A model generated the notes under the pieces. The model was not told the origin of the DNA. It did no database searches and worked only from the letters and a program-made list of their open reading frames with translations. Below are positions 20,159 to 29,056 of a DNA stretch of 64,000 nt, piece after piece; within the stretch, counting starts at the first letter, position 1; each line of letters begins with the position of its first letter. Where the stretch lies: assembly GCF_900142575.1 (NCBI RefSeq), contig NZ_FRBI01000006.1, forward strand, positions 118,418-182,417, written 5' to 3'. A program made the position numbers and the translations under genes. Source of the DNA: Actinacidiphila paucisporea (lineage in GTDB: Bacteria; Actinomycetota; Actinomycetes; Streptomycetales; Streptomycetaceae).

Positions 20159-21202
20159 TCAGGCGCCTATGCGCTGGTCGGGCGTGCCGGTCGGCGTGTC
20201 GTGGCCGTCGCCGCCCCGGTCGCCCTGCGCCTCCTGGGCGTCCTCCCCGGGCTCGGGCTGGCGGCCGCGGACGGCGAGCAGGCTGGTGGCGGTGGTGACG
20301 GCGAGAACGGCGACGATGACGCCCAGCGAGACCGGGATGGAGATCTCGGGAACGTGCACGCCTGCCTCGTGCAGCGCGTGCAGGAACAGCTTCACGCCGA
20401 TGAAGCCGAGGATCACCGACAGGCCGTACGACAGGTGGACCAACTTCTTGAGCAGGCCGCCGATCAGGAAGTACAGCTGCCGCAGGCCCATCAGGGCAAA
20501 GGCGTTGGCGGTGAAGACGATGTAGGGGTCCTGGGTCAGGCCGAAGATCGCCGGGATGGAGTCCATGGCGAACAGGACGTCGGTGGTGCCGATGGCCAGC
20601 ATCACCACCAGCATCGGCGTCATCAGCCGCTTGCCGTTCCGGGTGATGAACAGCCGGGTGCCGTGGTACCGGTCGGTCGCGGGCACCCGCTTCTCGACCA
20701 TCTTGAGCAGCCGGTTCTCCTCGAACTCGGCGTCGTCCTGCTGCTCGGTGCGGGCCTCCTTGACCAGCTTCCACGCCGTCCAGATGAGGAAGGCGCCGAA
20801 GAGGAAGAACACCCAGGAGAAGCTGGCGACGATCGTGGCGCCGGCGGCGATGAAGACCGCGCGCAGCACCAGCGCTATGAGCACGCCGACGAGCAGGACG
20901 CGCTGCTGGTAGTGCGTGGGCACCGCGAACTTGCCCATGATCAGCACGAAGACGAAGAGGTTGTCGACGCTGAGCGACTTCTCGGTGATGTAGCCCGCGA
21001 AGAACTCCCCCGCGGGCTGTCCGCCGGAGAAGAGCAGCAGGCCGAGGCCGAAGAGCGCGGCCAGCGCCACCCAGACGGCGGTCCACAGGCCCGCCTCCCG
21101 GATGGACACGTCGTGCGGGGTGCGGCCCACCAGGAAGTCCGCGCCGATCAGCGCGCACAGCCCGGCGATGGTCAGCACCCAGAGGGCGAGGGAGACGTCC
21201 AC
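20159..21202 (-). CDS. TerC/Alx-family integral membrane protein
   Basis: TerC-family proteins are membrane proteins tied to tellurite resistance in ter operons and to manganese efflux or metalation of exported proteins in other bacteria. The 347-residue product has about nine membrane segments with conserved acidic residues within or next to them (GADFLVG, SLSVDNLFVFVL, TDVLFAMDSIPAIFG, KLFLHALHE), as in the family. The GTG at 21202 (VDVSLALWVL) is preceded by CCGGAGGACC, whereas the longer open frame adds unrelated Arg/Gly-rich sequence. It lies next to two TerD-domain genes, forming a small Ter block. Confidence 0.93.
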   Translation of the reverse strand: MDVSLALWVLTIAGLCALIGADFLVGRTPHDVSIREAGLWTAVWVALAALFGLGLLLFSGGQPAGEFFAGYITEKSLSVDNLFVFVLIMGKFAVPTHYQQRVLLVGVLIALVLRAVFIAAGATIVASFSWVFFLFGAFLIWTAWKLVKEARTEQQDDAEFEENRLLKMVEKRVPATDRYHGTRLFITRNGKRLMTPMLVVMLAIGTTDVLFAMDSIPAIFGLTQDPYIVFTANAFALMGLRQLYFLIGGLLKKLVHLSYGLSVILGFIGVKLFLHALHEAGVHVPEISIPVSLGVIVAVLAVTTATSLLAVRGRQPEPGEDAQEAQGDRGGDGHDTPTGTPDQRIGA

Positions 21203-21288
21203 AGGTCCTCCGGCGGGTCGAAATGACTCGGTCAAAGAACCGTACACGAATAACCAAGAAAAGGTAAAGGTGATGCCAAGTGCGCAGG

Positions 21289-23256
21289 TCAGGTGCCGTA
21301 CGCCGGGCGTGCCGCGGCCAGCTGCCTGAGCACGTCGGCCAGCACGCGGCTGCCCGGCGGCACCAGCGGCGGCTCGTACGTCCAGGCGTGGCCCACCCAC
21401 GGGTCGGCCAGATGGTCGCTCGGCAGCGGTGTCAGCCGCAGCAGCGAGCGCCACAGCGGGTCGAGCACCGGGCCGTACGCCGCCGCGTCCTCCCGGTCGG
21501 CCACCACCAGCAGGTGCACGCCCGCCGAGGGGCCCTCGTCGGCGAGGTAGCGCAGCTGGTTGACCGAACGGTCGTCGAAGCCGTACGGGAACTCGTTGAC
21601 GATCAGCAGCTGCTCCGCGGTGTCGAAGCCGGGCGGCAGGTCGTCGGCCGCGCCGCCGCGCCGGGCCATCTGTATCAGGTCGACCCGCTCGGTGAGCCGG
21701 GTCAGCAGGTCGCTGACCCCGGCCGCGCCCGCGGCGGGCGGCGGCAGCACGAGCGCCCCGCCGGCGTGCAGCGGGGCCAGCGCGGTCGCGCCGGAGCCGG
21801 CCGGGTCAAGGGCGTGCACCGCGAAGCTGCCCACCGGGTGGCAGGCCAGCAGCCGGGCCGCGATCGCCACCGCCGCCCCCACGGCCGCCCCGCGGTTCTC
21901 CGCACTGTCCAGCCACAGGCCCCGCTCCAGCGGGAGCCGGCTCAGCAGCGGTATGCGCAGCTCCGGCGCCTCCGGCAGGCTCAGGCTGCCCAGGCGCACC
22001 GCGAGCGGCAGCCGGTCGGGGACCCGGTAGGCGTGCCACACCGGATTCTCCCAGCCGGCGAATTCCCTCGGCAGCGCCGGCTCGACGGCCTCGGACTCGG
22101 CGGCGAGCTGCGCCAGGTCCCGGTCGAGGACCGCCCGCGCCTGGTCGACCAGCGCGGCCTGCTTGGCCTGCGCCGCCTCGCGGGCCGCCTCGGCCGCCGG
22201 GCCGTTCCGGGTGCGCGGGTCGGCCAGCAGCCCGTCCAGCTCCTGCTCGAACCGCGACTCGGCGAAGTCGGCGGCGCTGCGGTAGGCCGCCACGGTCCGC
22301 GACAGGTCCTCGAACATGCCCCAGACCTGGTTGTACAGCCGCTCCTCCATGGACCGCCCGGCGGCGTCCCCGGCCACCGGTATGTGCGGCGCGTCCGCCG
22401 GCGGCGGCCCGGGCCGCGGGGGCGCGGCCGGTGGCGGCGGCGCGGCGGGCGCGGCGCGCCGCCGGGGGTGCCGGTAGTCCACGGGGCCGCCTGCGGACGG
22501 CCGAGCCCCGGAGCCGCCGTCACCGCTCCCGGCCGCGGAAGCCCCCGCCGGCCCGCGGTCGTACCGCACCCCGCCCGAACCCGACGTGCCCGCACCGGTC
22601 GCGGGACCCGCGGTCGTACCGCCCATGGTCGTACGGCCCGGGTGGCCGCCGGTCGTGGTCGAAGGGGCGGGCGGTGGGGTGATGGAGCGGGCCTGCTCGT
22701 TGCCGACCGCCGTGTGGACGGCCGCGGCCGCGGCCGACGGGTCGGGGACGCCCTGGTCGAGGAAGAGGGCGGGCAGGCCGCCGCCGTAGCCCTGGCCGAC
22801 CGCGCGGACCTTCCAGGCCGACTGGCGGCGGTAGAGCTCGACGGCCAGCAGGGCGGTCTCGGCGCCGAGGCCGGTGATGGTGAAGCCGGCGACAGCGGCG
22901 CCGTCCGGCGTGGTGACGGCGAGCCGGGGGGCGGGGGCGCCGCCGAAGTCGGCGGGCGCGCCCGGGCGGGCGGCGGCGCCGGGCAGGGCGAGCAGCACGT
23001 GCACCCGGTGCACGGCGGCCGGCATCGCGCCGAGGTCCACCGCGAGCCGGTGGTCCGCGGCGGCCTGCCGCGGCACCTCGACGCCGGCGAGCTGCGGCGC
23101 TCCCGGGTGGGCGAGCCATTCACCGTCGGCGACGACGCGGCCCGCCTCGTCCCCCAGGGTGACCGCGGCCACCACCGGTGTGCCCGCCGAGACCCGGATC
23201 TCCAGCCGGTTGCCGGGCAGCGGATGGTTCTGCCCGCGGACCAGTTCGGCCGTCAT
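21289..23256 (-). CDS. TerD-domain protein fused to a degenerate FtsK-like P-loop domain
   Basis: 655 residues in four parts. Residues 1-165 resemble a TerD/TerZ calcium-binding stress domain (YRRQSAWKVRAVGQGY). About 190-310 is a low-complexity Gly/Pro/Ala linker. About 315-415 is helical, probably coiled coil (MEERLYNQVWGMFEDL). The C terminus, from about 430, resembles an FtsK/HerA-type core with a Walker B-like strand (LLIVNEFP) and sensor-like VHLLVVADREDA. However, no canonical GxxGxGK[ST] is present where Walker A would fall (LERGLWLDSAEN), so ATP hydrolysis is doubtful. It lies 61 bases after terD and upstream of terC on the same strand. The function is unknown; a role in an envelope-stress or Ter complex is inferred. 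Confidence 0.82.
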   Translation of the reverse strand: MTAELVRGQNHPLPGNRLEIRVSAGTPVVAAVTLGDEAGRVVADGEWLAHPGAPQLAGVEVPRQAAADHRLAVDLGAMPAAVHRVHVLLALPGAAARPGAPADFGGAPAPRLAVTTPDGAAVAGFTITGLGAETALLAVELYRRQSAWKVRAVGQGYGGGLPALFLDQGVPDPSAAAAAVHTAVGNEQARSITPPPAPSTTTGGHPGRTTMGGTTAGPATGAGTSGSGGVRYDRGPAGASAAGSGDGGSGARPSAGGPVDYRHPRRRAAPAAPPPPAAPPRPGPPPADAPHIPVAGDAAGRSMEERLYNQVWGMFEDLSRTVAAYRSAADFAESRFEQELDGLLADPRTRNGPAAEAAREAAQAKQAALVDQARAVLDRDLAQLAAESEAVEPALPREFAGWENPVWHAYRVPDRLPLAVRLGSLSLPEAPELRIPLLSRLPLERGLWLDSAENRGAAVGAAVAIAARLLACHPVGSFAVHALDPAGSGATALAPLHAGGALVLPPPAAGAAGVSDLLTRLTERVDLIQMARRGGAADDLPPGFDTAEQLLIVNEFPYGFDDRSVNQLRYLADEGPSAGVHLLVVADREDAAAYGPVLDPLWRSLLRLTPLPSDHLADPWVGHAWTYEPPLVPPGSRVLADVLRQLAAARPAYGT

Positions 23257-23317
23257 GTCCGCCGCCCCCGTCTTCCTGTGTAGGTGAACTGCTACGGCCG
23301 TCCGGCCGGGCCCGCCG

Positions 23318-23896
23318 TCAGAGCGCGGGGAGGATGGCCGGGATCAGGTCCTGGAAGGTCCGGCCGTTGGCCGGGGTGCCGATCGCCGTCATCGACCAGC
23401 CGGTCGCGCCGCGCTGCACCTTCGCCATGATCTGCGCGGTGTACGCGCCGCCGCCGGTGAGCGTGTAGCGGGCCAGCTCCTGGCCGTTGGTCTCGTCCAC
23501 CAGGCGGCAGAACGCGTTCTCCACCTCGGCGAAGGTCTGGCCGGTGAAGGAGTTGACGGTGAAGACGATCTGGTCGACGTGCACCGGGACCCGGGACAGG
23601 TCCACGATGATCGACTCGTCGTCGCCGCCCTGGCCGACACCGCCGACCAGGTTGTCGCCGGTGTGCCGGACGGAGCCGTCGTCGCTGGTGAGGTGACGGA
23701 AGAACACCACGTCCACCGGCTGCTTGTCGGCGAAGAGCACCGCGGAGGCGTCCAGGTCGATCTCCCTGGTACGGCTGCCGAACAGCCCGCGACGCGGTGC
23801 CGCCTTCCAGCCCAGCCCCATCCTGACCGCCGTCAACGAGCCTCCGTCGGCCTTGCTCAGGCTGATCTTCTGGCCCTTGGTCATGTTGACCGTCAC
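23318..23896 (-). CDS. TerD-family stress protein
   Basis: TerD proteins are calcium-binding beta-sandwich proteins found in tellurite-resistance and general stress operons; in Streptomyces several paralogues affect development. The 192-residue protein has the full family pattern: MTKGQKISLSK, MGLGWKA, IDLDASAVLF, the acidic calcium-binding GGDDESIIVDLSRVP, FTVNSFTGQTF and GWSMTAIG. The GTG at 23896 has GAGAGGGG about ten bases upstream; a longer frame exists without such a site. It is the first gene of terD - TerD fusion - terC. Confidence 0.95.
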   Translation of the reverse strand: MTVNMTKGQKISLSKADGGSLTAVRMGLGWKAAPRRGLFGSRTREIDLDASAVLFADKQPVDVVFFRHLTSDDGSVRHTGDNLVGGVGQGGDDESIIVDLSRVPVHVDQIVFTVNSFTGQTFAEVENAFCRLVDETNGQELARYTLTGGGAYTAQIMAKVQRGATGWSMTAIGTPANGRTFQDLIPAILPAL

Positions 23897-24005
23897 GCGC
23901 TTGCCCCTCTCACCCGTCACCTGATGTGTGCGGTTGTTGCCCCGCACCCTAACAAGACGCGGCCTGACCGTATCCCGGTTCGTCGGGCGCCGATTTCCGC
24001 CGGAG

Positions 24006-26099
24006 TCACGCCATTCCCGCCTCCCGCATCTGCCGCAACTCCTTCTTCAGGTCTCCCAGTTCGTCCCGGATGCGGGCTGCCACCTCGAACTGCAGCTCCG
24101 TCGCCGCCGCGTGCATCTGGTCGGTCAGCTGCCCGATGAGGTCGGCCAGTTCCTCAGCGGGCAGCGCGCCCTTGGCGCGCTTGCCGGGCTTCGCCGCCAG
24201 GCCGGGGACAGGCGCCTTGCCGCGCGAGCGCTGCCGTCCGGAGCCGAGCAGCTCCTCGGTGTCGGCGTCCTCGCGGGCGAAGGAGTCCAGGATGCCGGCG
24301 ATCTTCTTCCGCAGCGGCTGCGGATCGACCCCGCGCTCGGTGTTGTACGCGATCTGCTTCTCGCGGCGGCGGTTGGTCTCCTCGATCGCCCGCTCCATGC
24401 CGGGGGTGATCCGGTCGGCGTACATGTGCACCTGGCCCGACACGTTGCGCGCCGCGCGGCCGATGGTCTGGATCAGCGAGGTGCCCGACCGCAGGAAGCC
24501 CTCCTTGTCGGCGTCCAGGATCGCCACCAGCGACACCTCGGGCAGGTCGAGGCCCTCCCGCAGCAGGTTGATGCCGACCAGCACGTCGTACTCGCCGGCC
24601 CGCAGCTCGTGCAGCAGCTCGACCCGGCGCAGGGTGTCGATGTCGCTGTGCAGATAGCGGACCTGGATGCCCAGCTCCAGCAGGTAGTCGGTGAGGTCCT
24701 CGGCCATCTTCTTGGTCAGCGTGGTGACCAGGACGCGCTCGTCCTTCTCGGTGCGCAGCCGGATCTCGTGCACCAGGTCGTCGATCTGGCCCTCGGTGGG
24801 CTTGACCACGACCTCCGGGTCGATCAGGCCGGTCGGGCGGATGATCTGCTCGACCACGCCGTCGCCGCGGGACAGCTCGTACGGCCCGGGGGTCGCCGAC
24901 AGGTAGACGGTCTGGCCGACCCGGGTCAGGAACTCCTCCCACTTCAGCGGCCGGTTGTCCAGCGCGGACGGCAGCCGGAAGCCGTGGTCGACCAGGGTGC
25001 GCTTGCGGGACGCGTCGCCCTCGTACATCGCGCCGATCTGCGGCACGGTGACATGCGACTCGTCGATGACCAGCAGGAAGTCCTCGGGGAAGTAGTCGAT
25101 GAGGGTGTCGGGGGCGCTGCCCTGCTCGCGGCCGTCGATGTGCCGCGAGTAGTTCTCGATGCCTGAGCAGCTGCCGATCTGCCGCATCATCTCGATGTCG
25201 TACGTGGTGCGCATCCGCAGCCGCTGGGCCTCCAGCAGCTTGCCCTGCTTCTCCATCGTCGCGAGCTGGCCCTCCAGCTCCTTCTCGATGCCGGCGATGG
25301 CCCGCTCCATCCGCTCGGGACCCGCCACGTAGTGCGTCGCGGGGAAGACGTAGATCTGCTCGTCCTCGGTGATGACCTCGCCGGTGAGCGGGTGCAGCGT
25401 GTAGAGCGCCTCGATCTCGTCGCCGAACATCTCGATCCGCACGGCCAGCTGCTCGTAGACCGGGAAGATCTCGATGGTGTCGCCGCGCACCCGGAAGGTG
25501 CCGCGGGTGAAGGCCAGGTCGTTGCGCGTGTACTGGATGTCGACGAAGCGGCGCAGCAGCTGGTCGCGGTCGATGACGTCGCCGACCTTGAGGCGCACCA
25601 TCCGGTCGATGTACTCCTGCGGGGTGCCCAGGCCGTAGATGCAGGACACTGAGGCGACCACGACGACGTCGCGCCTGGTCAGCAGGGAATTGGTGGCGGA
25701 GTGCCGGAGCCGCTCCACCTCCTCGTTGATCGAGGAGTCCTTCTCGATGTAGGTGTCGGTCTGCGGGACGTACGCCTCGGGCTGGTAGTAGTCGTAGTAC
25801 GAGACGAAGTACTCGACCGCGTTGTTCGGCAGCAGCTCGCGGAATTCGTTGGCCAGCTGCGCCGCGAGGGTCTTGTTGGGAGCCATCACCAGGGTGGGGC
25901 GCTGCAGCCGCTCGATCATCCACGCCGTCGTGGCGGACTTGCCGGTGCCGGTGGCGCCGAGCAGCACCACGTCCTGCTCACCCGCGCGGATCCGCCGCTC
26001 CAGGTCGTCGATGGCCGCCGGCTGGTCGCCGCTGGGCTGGAAGGGACTGACGACCTCGAAGGGCGCCACAGTGCGTTCGATGTCTGATACGGGCCGCAT
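24006..26099 (-). CDS. uvrB: Excinuclease ABC subunit B
   Basis: UvrB is the helicase-like damage-verification subunit of nucleotide excision repair. The 697-residue protein has Walker [12 protein letters not shown], the damage-probing hairpin region with [15 protein letters not shown], the motif [11 protein letters not shown], motif [11 protein letters not shown], and a C-terminal UVR motif ([21 protein letters not shown]) that contacts UvrC. The ATG at 26099 ([10 protein letters not shown]) fits the family start; the frame is open 29 codons further but into non-conserved sequence. It is divergent from ogt, with a palindrome in the shared promoter region (26189-26212). Confidence 0.97.
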   Translation of the reverse strand: MRPVSDIERTVAPFEVVSPFQPSGDQPAAIDDLERRIRAGEQDVVLLGATGTGKSATTAWMIERLQRPTLVMAPNKTLAAQLANEFRELLPNNAVEYFVSYYDYYQPEAYVPQTDTYIEKDSSINEEVERLRHSATNSLLTRRDVVVVASVSCIYGLGTPQEYIDRMVRLKVGDVIDRDQLLRRFVDIQYTRNDLAFTRGTFRVRGDTIEIFPVYEQLAVRIEMFGDEIEALYTLHPLTGEVITEDEQIYVFPATHYVAGPERMERAIAGIEKELEGQLATMEKQGKLLEAQRLRMRTTYDIEMMRQIGSCSGIENYSRHIDGREQGSAPDTLIDYFPEDFLLVIDESHVTVPQIGAMYEGDASRKRTLVDHGFRLPSALDNRPLKWEEFLTRVGQTVYLSATPGPYELSRGDGVVEQIIRPTGLIDPEVVVKPTEGQIDDLVHEIRLRTEKDERVLVTTLTKKMAEDLTDYLLELGIQVRYLHSDIDTLRRVELLHELRAGEYDVLVGINLLREGLDLPEVSLVAILDADKEGFLRSGTSLIQTIGRAARNVSGQVHMYADRITPGMERAIEETNRRREKQIAYNTERGVDPQPLRKKIAGILDSFAREDADTEELLGSGRQRSRGKAPVPGLAAKPGKRAKGALPAEELADLIGQLTDQMHAAATELQFEVAARIRDELGDLKKELRQMREAGMA

Positions 26100-26188
26100 G
26101 TCACCACCGTACGACCACCCACCGACAATCGGCCGCGGCCGCGGAGCCGCGGCCCCCCGGACGCCTCCCACCGACCCCAGACACACGG

Positions 26189-26212
26189 CCGATCACACTG
26201 TGTGACGATCGG
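26189..26212. promoter_or_regulatory. Nested inverted repeats between uvrB and ogt
   Basis: Outer arms CCGATC (26189-26194) and GATCGG (26207-26212) enclose an inner dyad TCACA-CTG-TGTGA (26193-26205). It sits in the 149-bp gap between two divergent DNA-repair genes. It is a candidate operator shared by both and does not look like the actinobacterial LexA box. Confidence 0.5.
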
Positions 26213-26248
26213 GGTGCGTTGTCCTACCCCCCGCCTACGCTTGCGCGC

Positions 26249-26776
26249 ATGACCAGTGCTGCCTGGACCCGCTACGCCGCGCCCATCGGACCGCTGCTGC
26301 TCGCCGCCACCGACGAGGGACTGGTCCTCGTCGCCTTCAGGGCCGACGAGGAGACCGCCGCGCGGGCGGTCGCGGCGGTGGGGCGGCGGCTGGGCTGCGC
26401 ACCGGTCGAGGACGCCGCGCGGCTGGCCGCGGTGACGAGCCAGCTCGACGGGTATTTCGCGGGCACGCGCAAGGACTTCGACCTGCCGCTGGACTGGTCG
26501 CTGATCACCGGATTCCAGCGGCGGGTGCTGCGCGAGCTGGCCACGGGCGTCCCCTACGGCACGGTGGTCGGCTACCAGGACCTGGCCGACCGGGTCGGCG
26601 AGCCGGACGCGGCCCGTGCGGTGGGCGGCGCGATGGGTGCGAACCCGCTGCCGGTGGTGGTGCCCTGCCACCGGGTGATCGAGAGCGGCGGCGGCATAGG
26701 CGGCTTCGGCGGCGGCCTGGAGATCAAGCGGACGCTGCTGGCGCTCGAAGGCGTGCTGCCCGCGCCGCTGTTCTGA
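26249..26776 (+). CDS. ogt: Methylated-DNA--protein-cysteine S-methyltransferase
   Basis: Suicidal repair protein that moves a methyl group from O6-methylguanine to its own cysteine. The 175-residue protein has the C-terminal AGT domain with the helix-turn-helix region FQRRVLRELATGVPYGTVVGYQDLA and the active site VVPCHRVI (C140). The ATG at 26249 has no Shine-Dalgarno upstream; a TACGCT at 26236-26241 could be a -10 box, which would leave almost no leader. An alternative start ten codons upstream lies beyond that box. Divergent from uvrB. Its last codons and stop form one side and the loop of a long terminator hairpin. Confidence 0.94.
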   Translation: MTSAAWTRYAAPIGPLLLAATDEGLVLVAFRADEETAARAVAAVGRRLGCAPVEDAARLAAVTSQLDGYFAGTRKDFDLPLDWSLITGFQRRVLRELATGVPYGTVVGYQDLADRVGEPDAARAVGGAMGANPLPVVVPCHRVIESGGGIGGFGGGLEIKRTLLALEGVLPAPLF

Positions 26777-26792
26777 CAGCGGCGCGGGCAGC
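26755..26792 (+). terminator. 17-bp hairpin overlapping the ogt stop codon
   Basis: Arms 26755-26771 and 26776-26792 are perfectly complementary over 17 bp with a TCTG loop. The TGA stop (26774-26776) lies across the loop and the first base of the right arm, so the terminator is embedded in the end of the gene. Confidence 0.8.
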
Positions 26793-26878
26793 GGGACCAC
26801 GTGGTCGTCGCGCACGGCGACCACGGAGCCGCGGCGTCGTGACGCGCTGCGACCGCGAGGCGCGGCCGCGGCGGCGGA

Positions 26879-27805
26879 TCACTCCTCGGAGGTCCGCGGG
26901 TCGGGGATCTGCAGCGGTGACACGGGCGGCGGCAGCTCGGTGAGGCCGGCCCCCTCGACCTCGGCCGGCTCGTCCGCCGCCGTGATCTCGGGGTCGGCGG
27001 CCGGCGCCTTGCCGGCTTCGGGCGCCGCCGGCGCGGTGGCGCCCGAGCCCTGGCCTGCCCGGTCGAAGAAGCGCAGCAGCTCCACGGGGAAGGGCAGCAC
27101 CAGCGTCGAGTTCTTCTCGGCGGCGACCTCCACCACGGTCTGCAGCATGCGCAGCTGGAGGGCCGCCGGGTTGGCGTCCATGGTCCTGGCCGCCTCGGAG
27201 AGCTTGTGCGAGGCCTGCAGCTCACCGTCGGCGGTGATGATCCTGGCGCGCCGCTCCCGGTCCGCCTCCGCCTGCCGCGCCATGGAGCGCTTCATGGACT
27301 CGGGCAGCGCCACGTCCTTGATCTCGACCCGGTCGATGTGCACGCCCCAGCCGGTGGCGGGGGTGGACAGCATCAGCTCCAGGCCCTCGTGCAGTTTCTC
27401 CCGGCCGGACAGCAGGTCGTCCAGGTCGCTCTTGCCGATGATCGACCGCAGCGAGGTCTGTGCGACCTGGAGCATCGCGAACTGGTAGTTCTGCACGTCC
27501 ACGGACGCTCGGATCGGGTCCACGACCCGGAAGTAGAGCACCGCGTCCACCCGCACCGACACGTTGTCGCGGGTGATGCCCTCCTGCGAGGGCACCGGCA
27601 TGGTGACGACCTGCATGTTGACCTTGGTCATCCGGTCCACGAAGGGCAGCAGCAGCCGCGGCCCGGGCTCCTTGGGCAGCCGGTTGACCCGGCCGAACCG
27701 GTAGACGACGCCCCGCTCGTACTGCTTGACGACCCGGACACTGCTCATCAGCCCTATCAGGCCGATCACCGCTGCCACGACCAGCAGCACCACAACGGCT
27801 TCCAT
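26879..27805 (-). CDS. Slipin/SPFH (band 7) membrane protein
   Basis: A stomatin-like protein that forms oligomeric scaffolds on the inner membrane face. The 308-residue sequence has one N-terminal membrane anchor (residues about 1-20), then the SPFH domain (VVKQYERGVVYRFGRV, PGPRLLLPFVDRM, DNVSVRVDAVLYFRV, GVHIDRVEIKDVALPESM). A coiled-coil region rich in Ala/Glu/Arg (MARQAEADRERRARI) follows, and then a Pro/Ala/Glu-rich tail. No NfeD partner, which often accompanies slipins, is adjacent. It is transcribed alone. Confidence 0.92.
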   Translation of the reverse strand: MEAVVVLLVVAAVIGLIGLMSSVRVVKQYERGVVYRFGRVNRLPKEPGPRLLLPFVDRMTKVNMQVVTMPVPSQEGITRDNVSVRVDAVLYFRVVDPIRASVDVQNYQFAMLQVAQTSLRSIIGKSDLDDLLSGREKLHEGLELMLSTPATGWGVHIDRVEIKDVALPESMKRSMARQAEADRERRARIITADGELQASHKLSEAARTMDANPAALQLRMLQTVVEVAAEKNSTLVLPFPVELLRFFDRAGQGSGATAPAAPEAGKAPAADPEITAADEPAEVEGAGLTELPPPVSPLQIPDPRTSEE

Positions 27806-27847
27806 GTCCCCCCGCTCCCCTCGGTCAAGGGTGTGAACATAACGGCA

Positions 27848-27882
27848 GCGCCCGCCGGCCGCACCGGCGGGGGCGCTTTTTT
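27848..27882. terminator. Hairpin with T-tract upstream of the slipin gene
   Basis: CCCGCCGG (27851-27858) pairs with CCGGCGGG (27864-27871) around a 5-base loop, with three more GCG/CGC pairs beyond a bulge and TTTTTT on the plus strand at 27877-27882. It lies between two minus-strand genes and may stop the TPR transcript, although the T-tract favours plus-strand reading. Confidence 0.55.
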
Positions 27883-27929
27883 GACAGGAGCTTGACGAGC
27901 CGTCGGCGGGCGGCGCTGGCGCGGCCCGT

Positions 27930-28343
27930 TCAGACGTCGAAGCGGGCCGCGGCCAGGTAGTCGGGCTGCGGGTCGAGAGCCGCGGCCAGCCGGAAGTGCC
28001 GCTTCGCCTCGTCGGCCCGGTCGGCGCGCTCCAGGGTGCGGCCGAGTGCGAAATGGGCGAACGCGTTGTCCGGTTCGCGCTCCAGCACGACCTGGAACTC
28101 CAGCTCCGCGGGGCGCAGTTGCGCCGCGAGGAAGAAGGCGCGGGCCCTCAGCAGGCGGGCCGCCGTGTTGTCCGGGTGGGCGGCGATGACCGGGTCAAGC
28201 AGCTTGACCGCGCCGCGGGGGTCGCGCGCGGCGAGCAGCTGCTCGGCGGCGCGGAAGTTGATCACATCTGTCTCGGGGCTGCGCTCAGGCAAGTCCGCCT
28301 CCCTGACATCGGGCCGGCGACGAATGATCGTCTGGTCAGACAT
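27930..28343 (-). CDS. Small tetratricopeptide-repeat protein
   Basis: A 137-residue protein with about three TPR units: FRAAEQLLAARDPRGAVKLLDPVIAAHP, then ARLLRARAFFLAAQLRPAELEF, then AFAHFALGRTLERADRADEAKRHFRLAAALDP. The N-terminal 35 residues are polar (SDQTIIRRRPDVREADLPERS). TPRs mediate protein-protein contacts; the partner is unknown. The ATG at 28343 was chosen over one nine codons upstream because it begins the polar head directly; no Shine-Dalgarno is obvious. Located between coaE and the slipin gene, same strand. Confidence 0.88.
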   Translation of the reverse strand: MSDQTIIRRRPDVREADLPERSPETDVINFRAAEQLLAARDPRGAVKLLDPVIAAHPDNTAARLLRARAFFLAAQLRPAELEFQVVLEREPDNAFAHFALGRTLERADRADEAKRHFRLAAALDPQPDYLAAARFDV

Positions 28344-28385
28344 ACCCAACACGCCGGTCGGCAACCGCATTCCCCCACGTACGGC

Positions 28386-29018
28386 CTACCGCGAACCGTG
28401 CCCCGTTCCGCCCCCCGGCTGGTCGCGGAGCCGCTCGCGAAGCCGCTCCCACACCGCCCGCACCTGCGCCTCCAGCGCGTCGAACGGCCCGTCGTTGTCG
28501 ATCACCAGGTCGGCGACGGCCAGCCGCTCCGCCCTGGTGGCCTGGGCGGCCATCCGGGACCGGGCCTCGTCCTGCGTCATGCCGCGCAGCCCCACCAGCC
28601 GTTCGAGCTGGGTCGCGGGATCGGCGTCCACCACGACGACCACGTCGTAGGCGGGCGCCAGGCCGTTCTCGGTGAGCAGCGGGACGTCGTGCAGCACGAT
28701 GTCGCCGGGTCCTGCGGACCGTTGCAGCTCGGCCGAACGGGAGCCGACCAGCGGGTGCACGATCGCGTTGAGCGCCTTGCGGCGCTCCTCGTCGGCGAAG
28801 ACGATCGCGCCGAGCTTCGGCCGGTCCAGCGACCCGTCGGGCGCCAGCACGCCGTCACCGAACTCGGCGACCACCGCGGCCAGCCCCTCGGTGCCGGGCG
28901 CCACCACCTCGCGGGCGATCCGGTCGGAGTCGACCAGCACCGCGCCGTACGAGGCGAGCAGTCGCGCCACCTCGCTCTTGCCGGCCCCGATACCGCCGGT
29001 CAGGCCCACTGTCAGCAT
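28386..29018 (-). CDS. coaE: Dephospho-CoA kinase
   Basis: Catalyses the last step of coenzyme A synthesis, phosphorylating the 3'-hydroxyl of dephospho-CoA with ATP. The 210-residue protein has Walker [14 protein letters not shown] at the N terminus, [11 protein letters not shown] (catalytic Asp), the lid/CoA region [16 protein letters not shown] and the [15 protein letters not shown] strand. Usual length for actinobacteria when the extra C-terminal domain is absent. It lies 38 bases downstream of the PAC2 gene and probably belongs to the same transcript. Confidence 0.96.
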   Translation of the reverse strand: MLTVGLTGGIGAGKSEVARLLASYGAVLVDSDRIAREVVAPGTEGLAAVVAEFGDGVLAPDGSLDRPKLGAIVFADEERRKALNAIVHPLVGSRSAELQRSAGPGDIVLHDVPLLTENGLAPAYDVVVVVDADPATQLERLVGLRGMTQDEARSRMAAQATRAERLAVADLVIDNDGPFDALEAQVRAVWERLRERLRDQPGGGTGHGSR

Positions 29019-29056
29019 GCCGCCCAGCCTACTGGGCAGCCCGCACGGCCGGCCGT

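Noticed and set aside
20159..23896. Ter genes as a transferred tellurite-resistance island
   Set aside because: Base composition and codon use match the neighbours, there are no mobile-element traces, and TerC/TerD genes are common in streptomycete core chromosomes.
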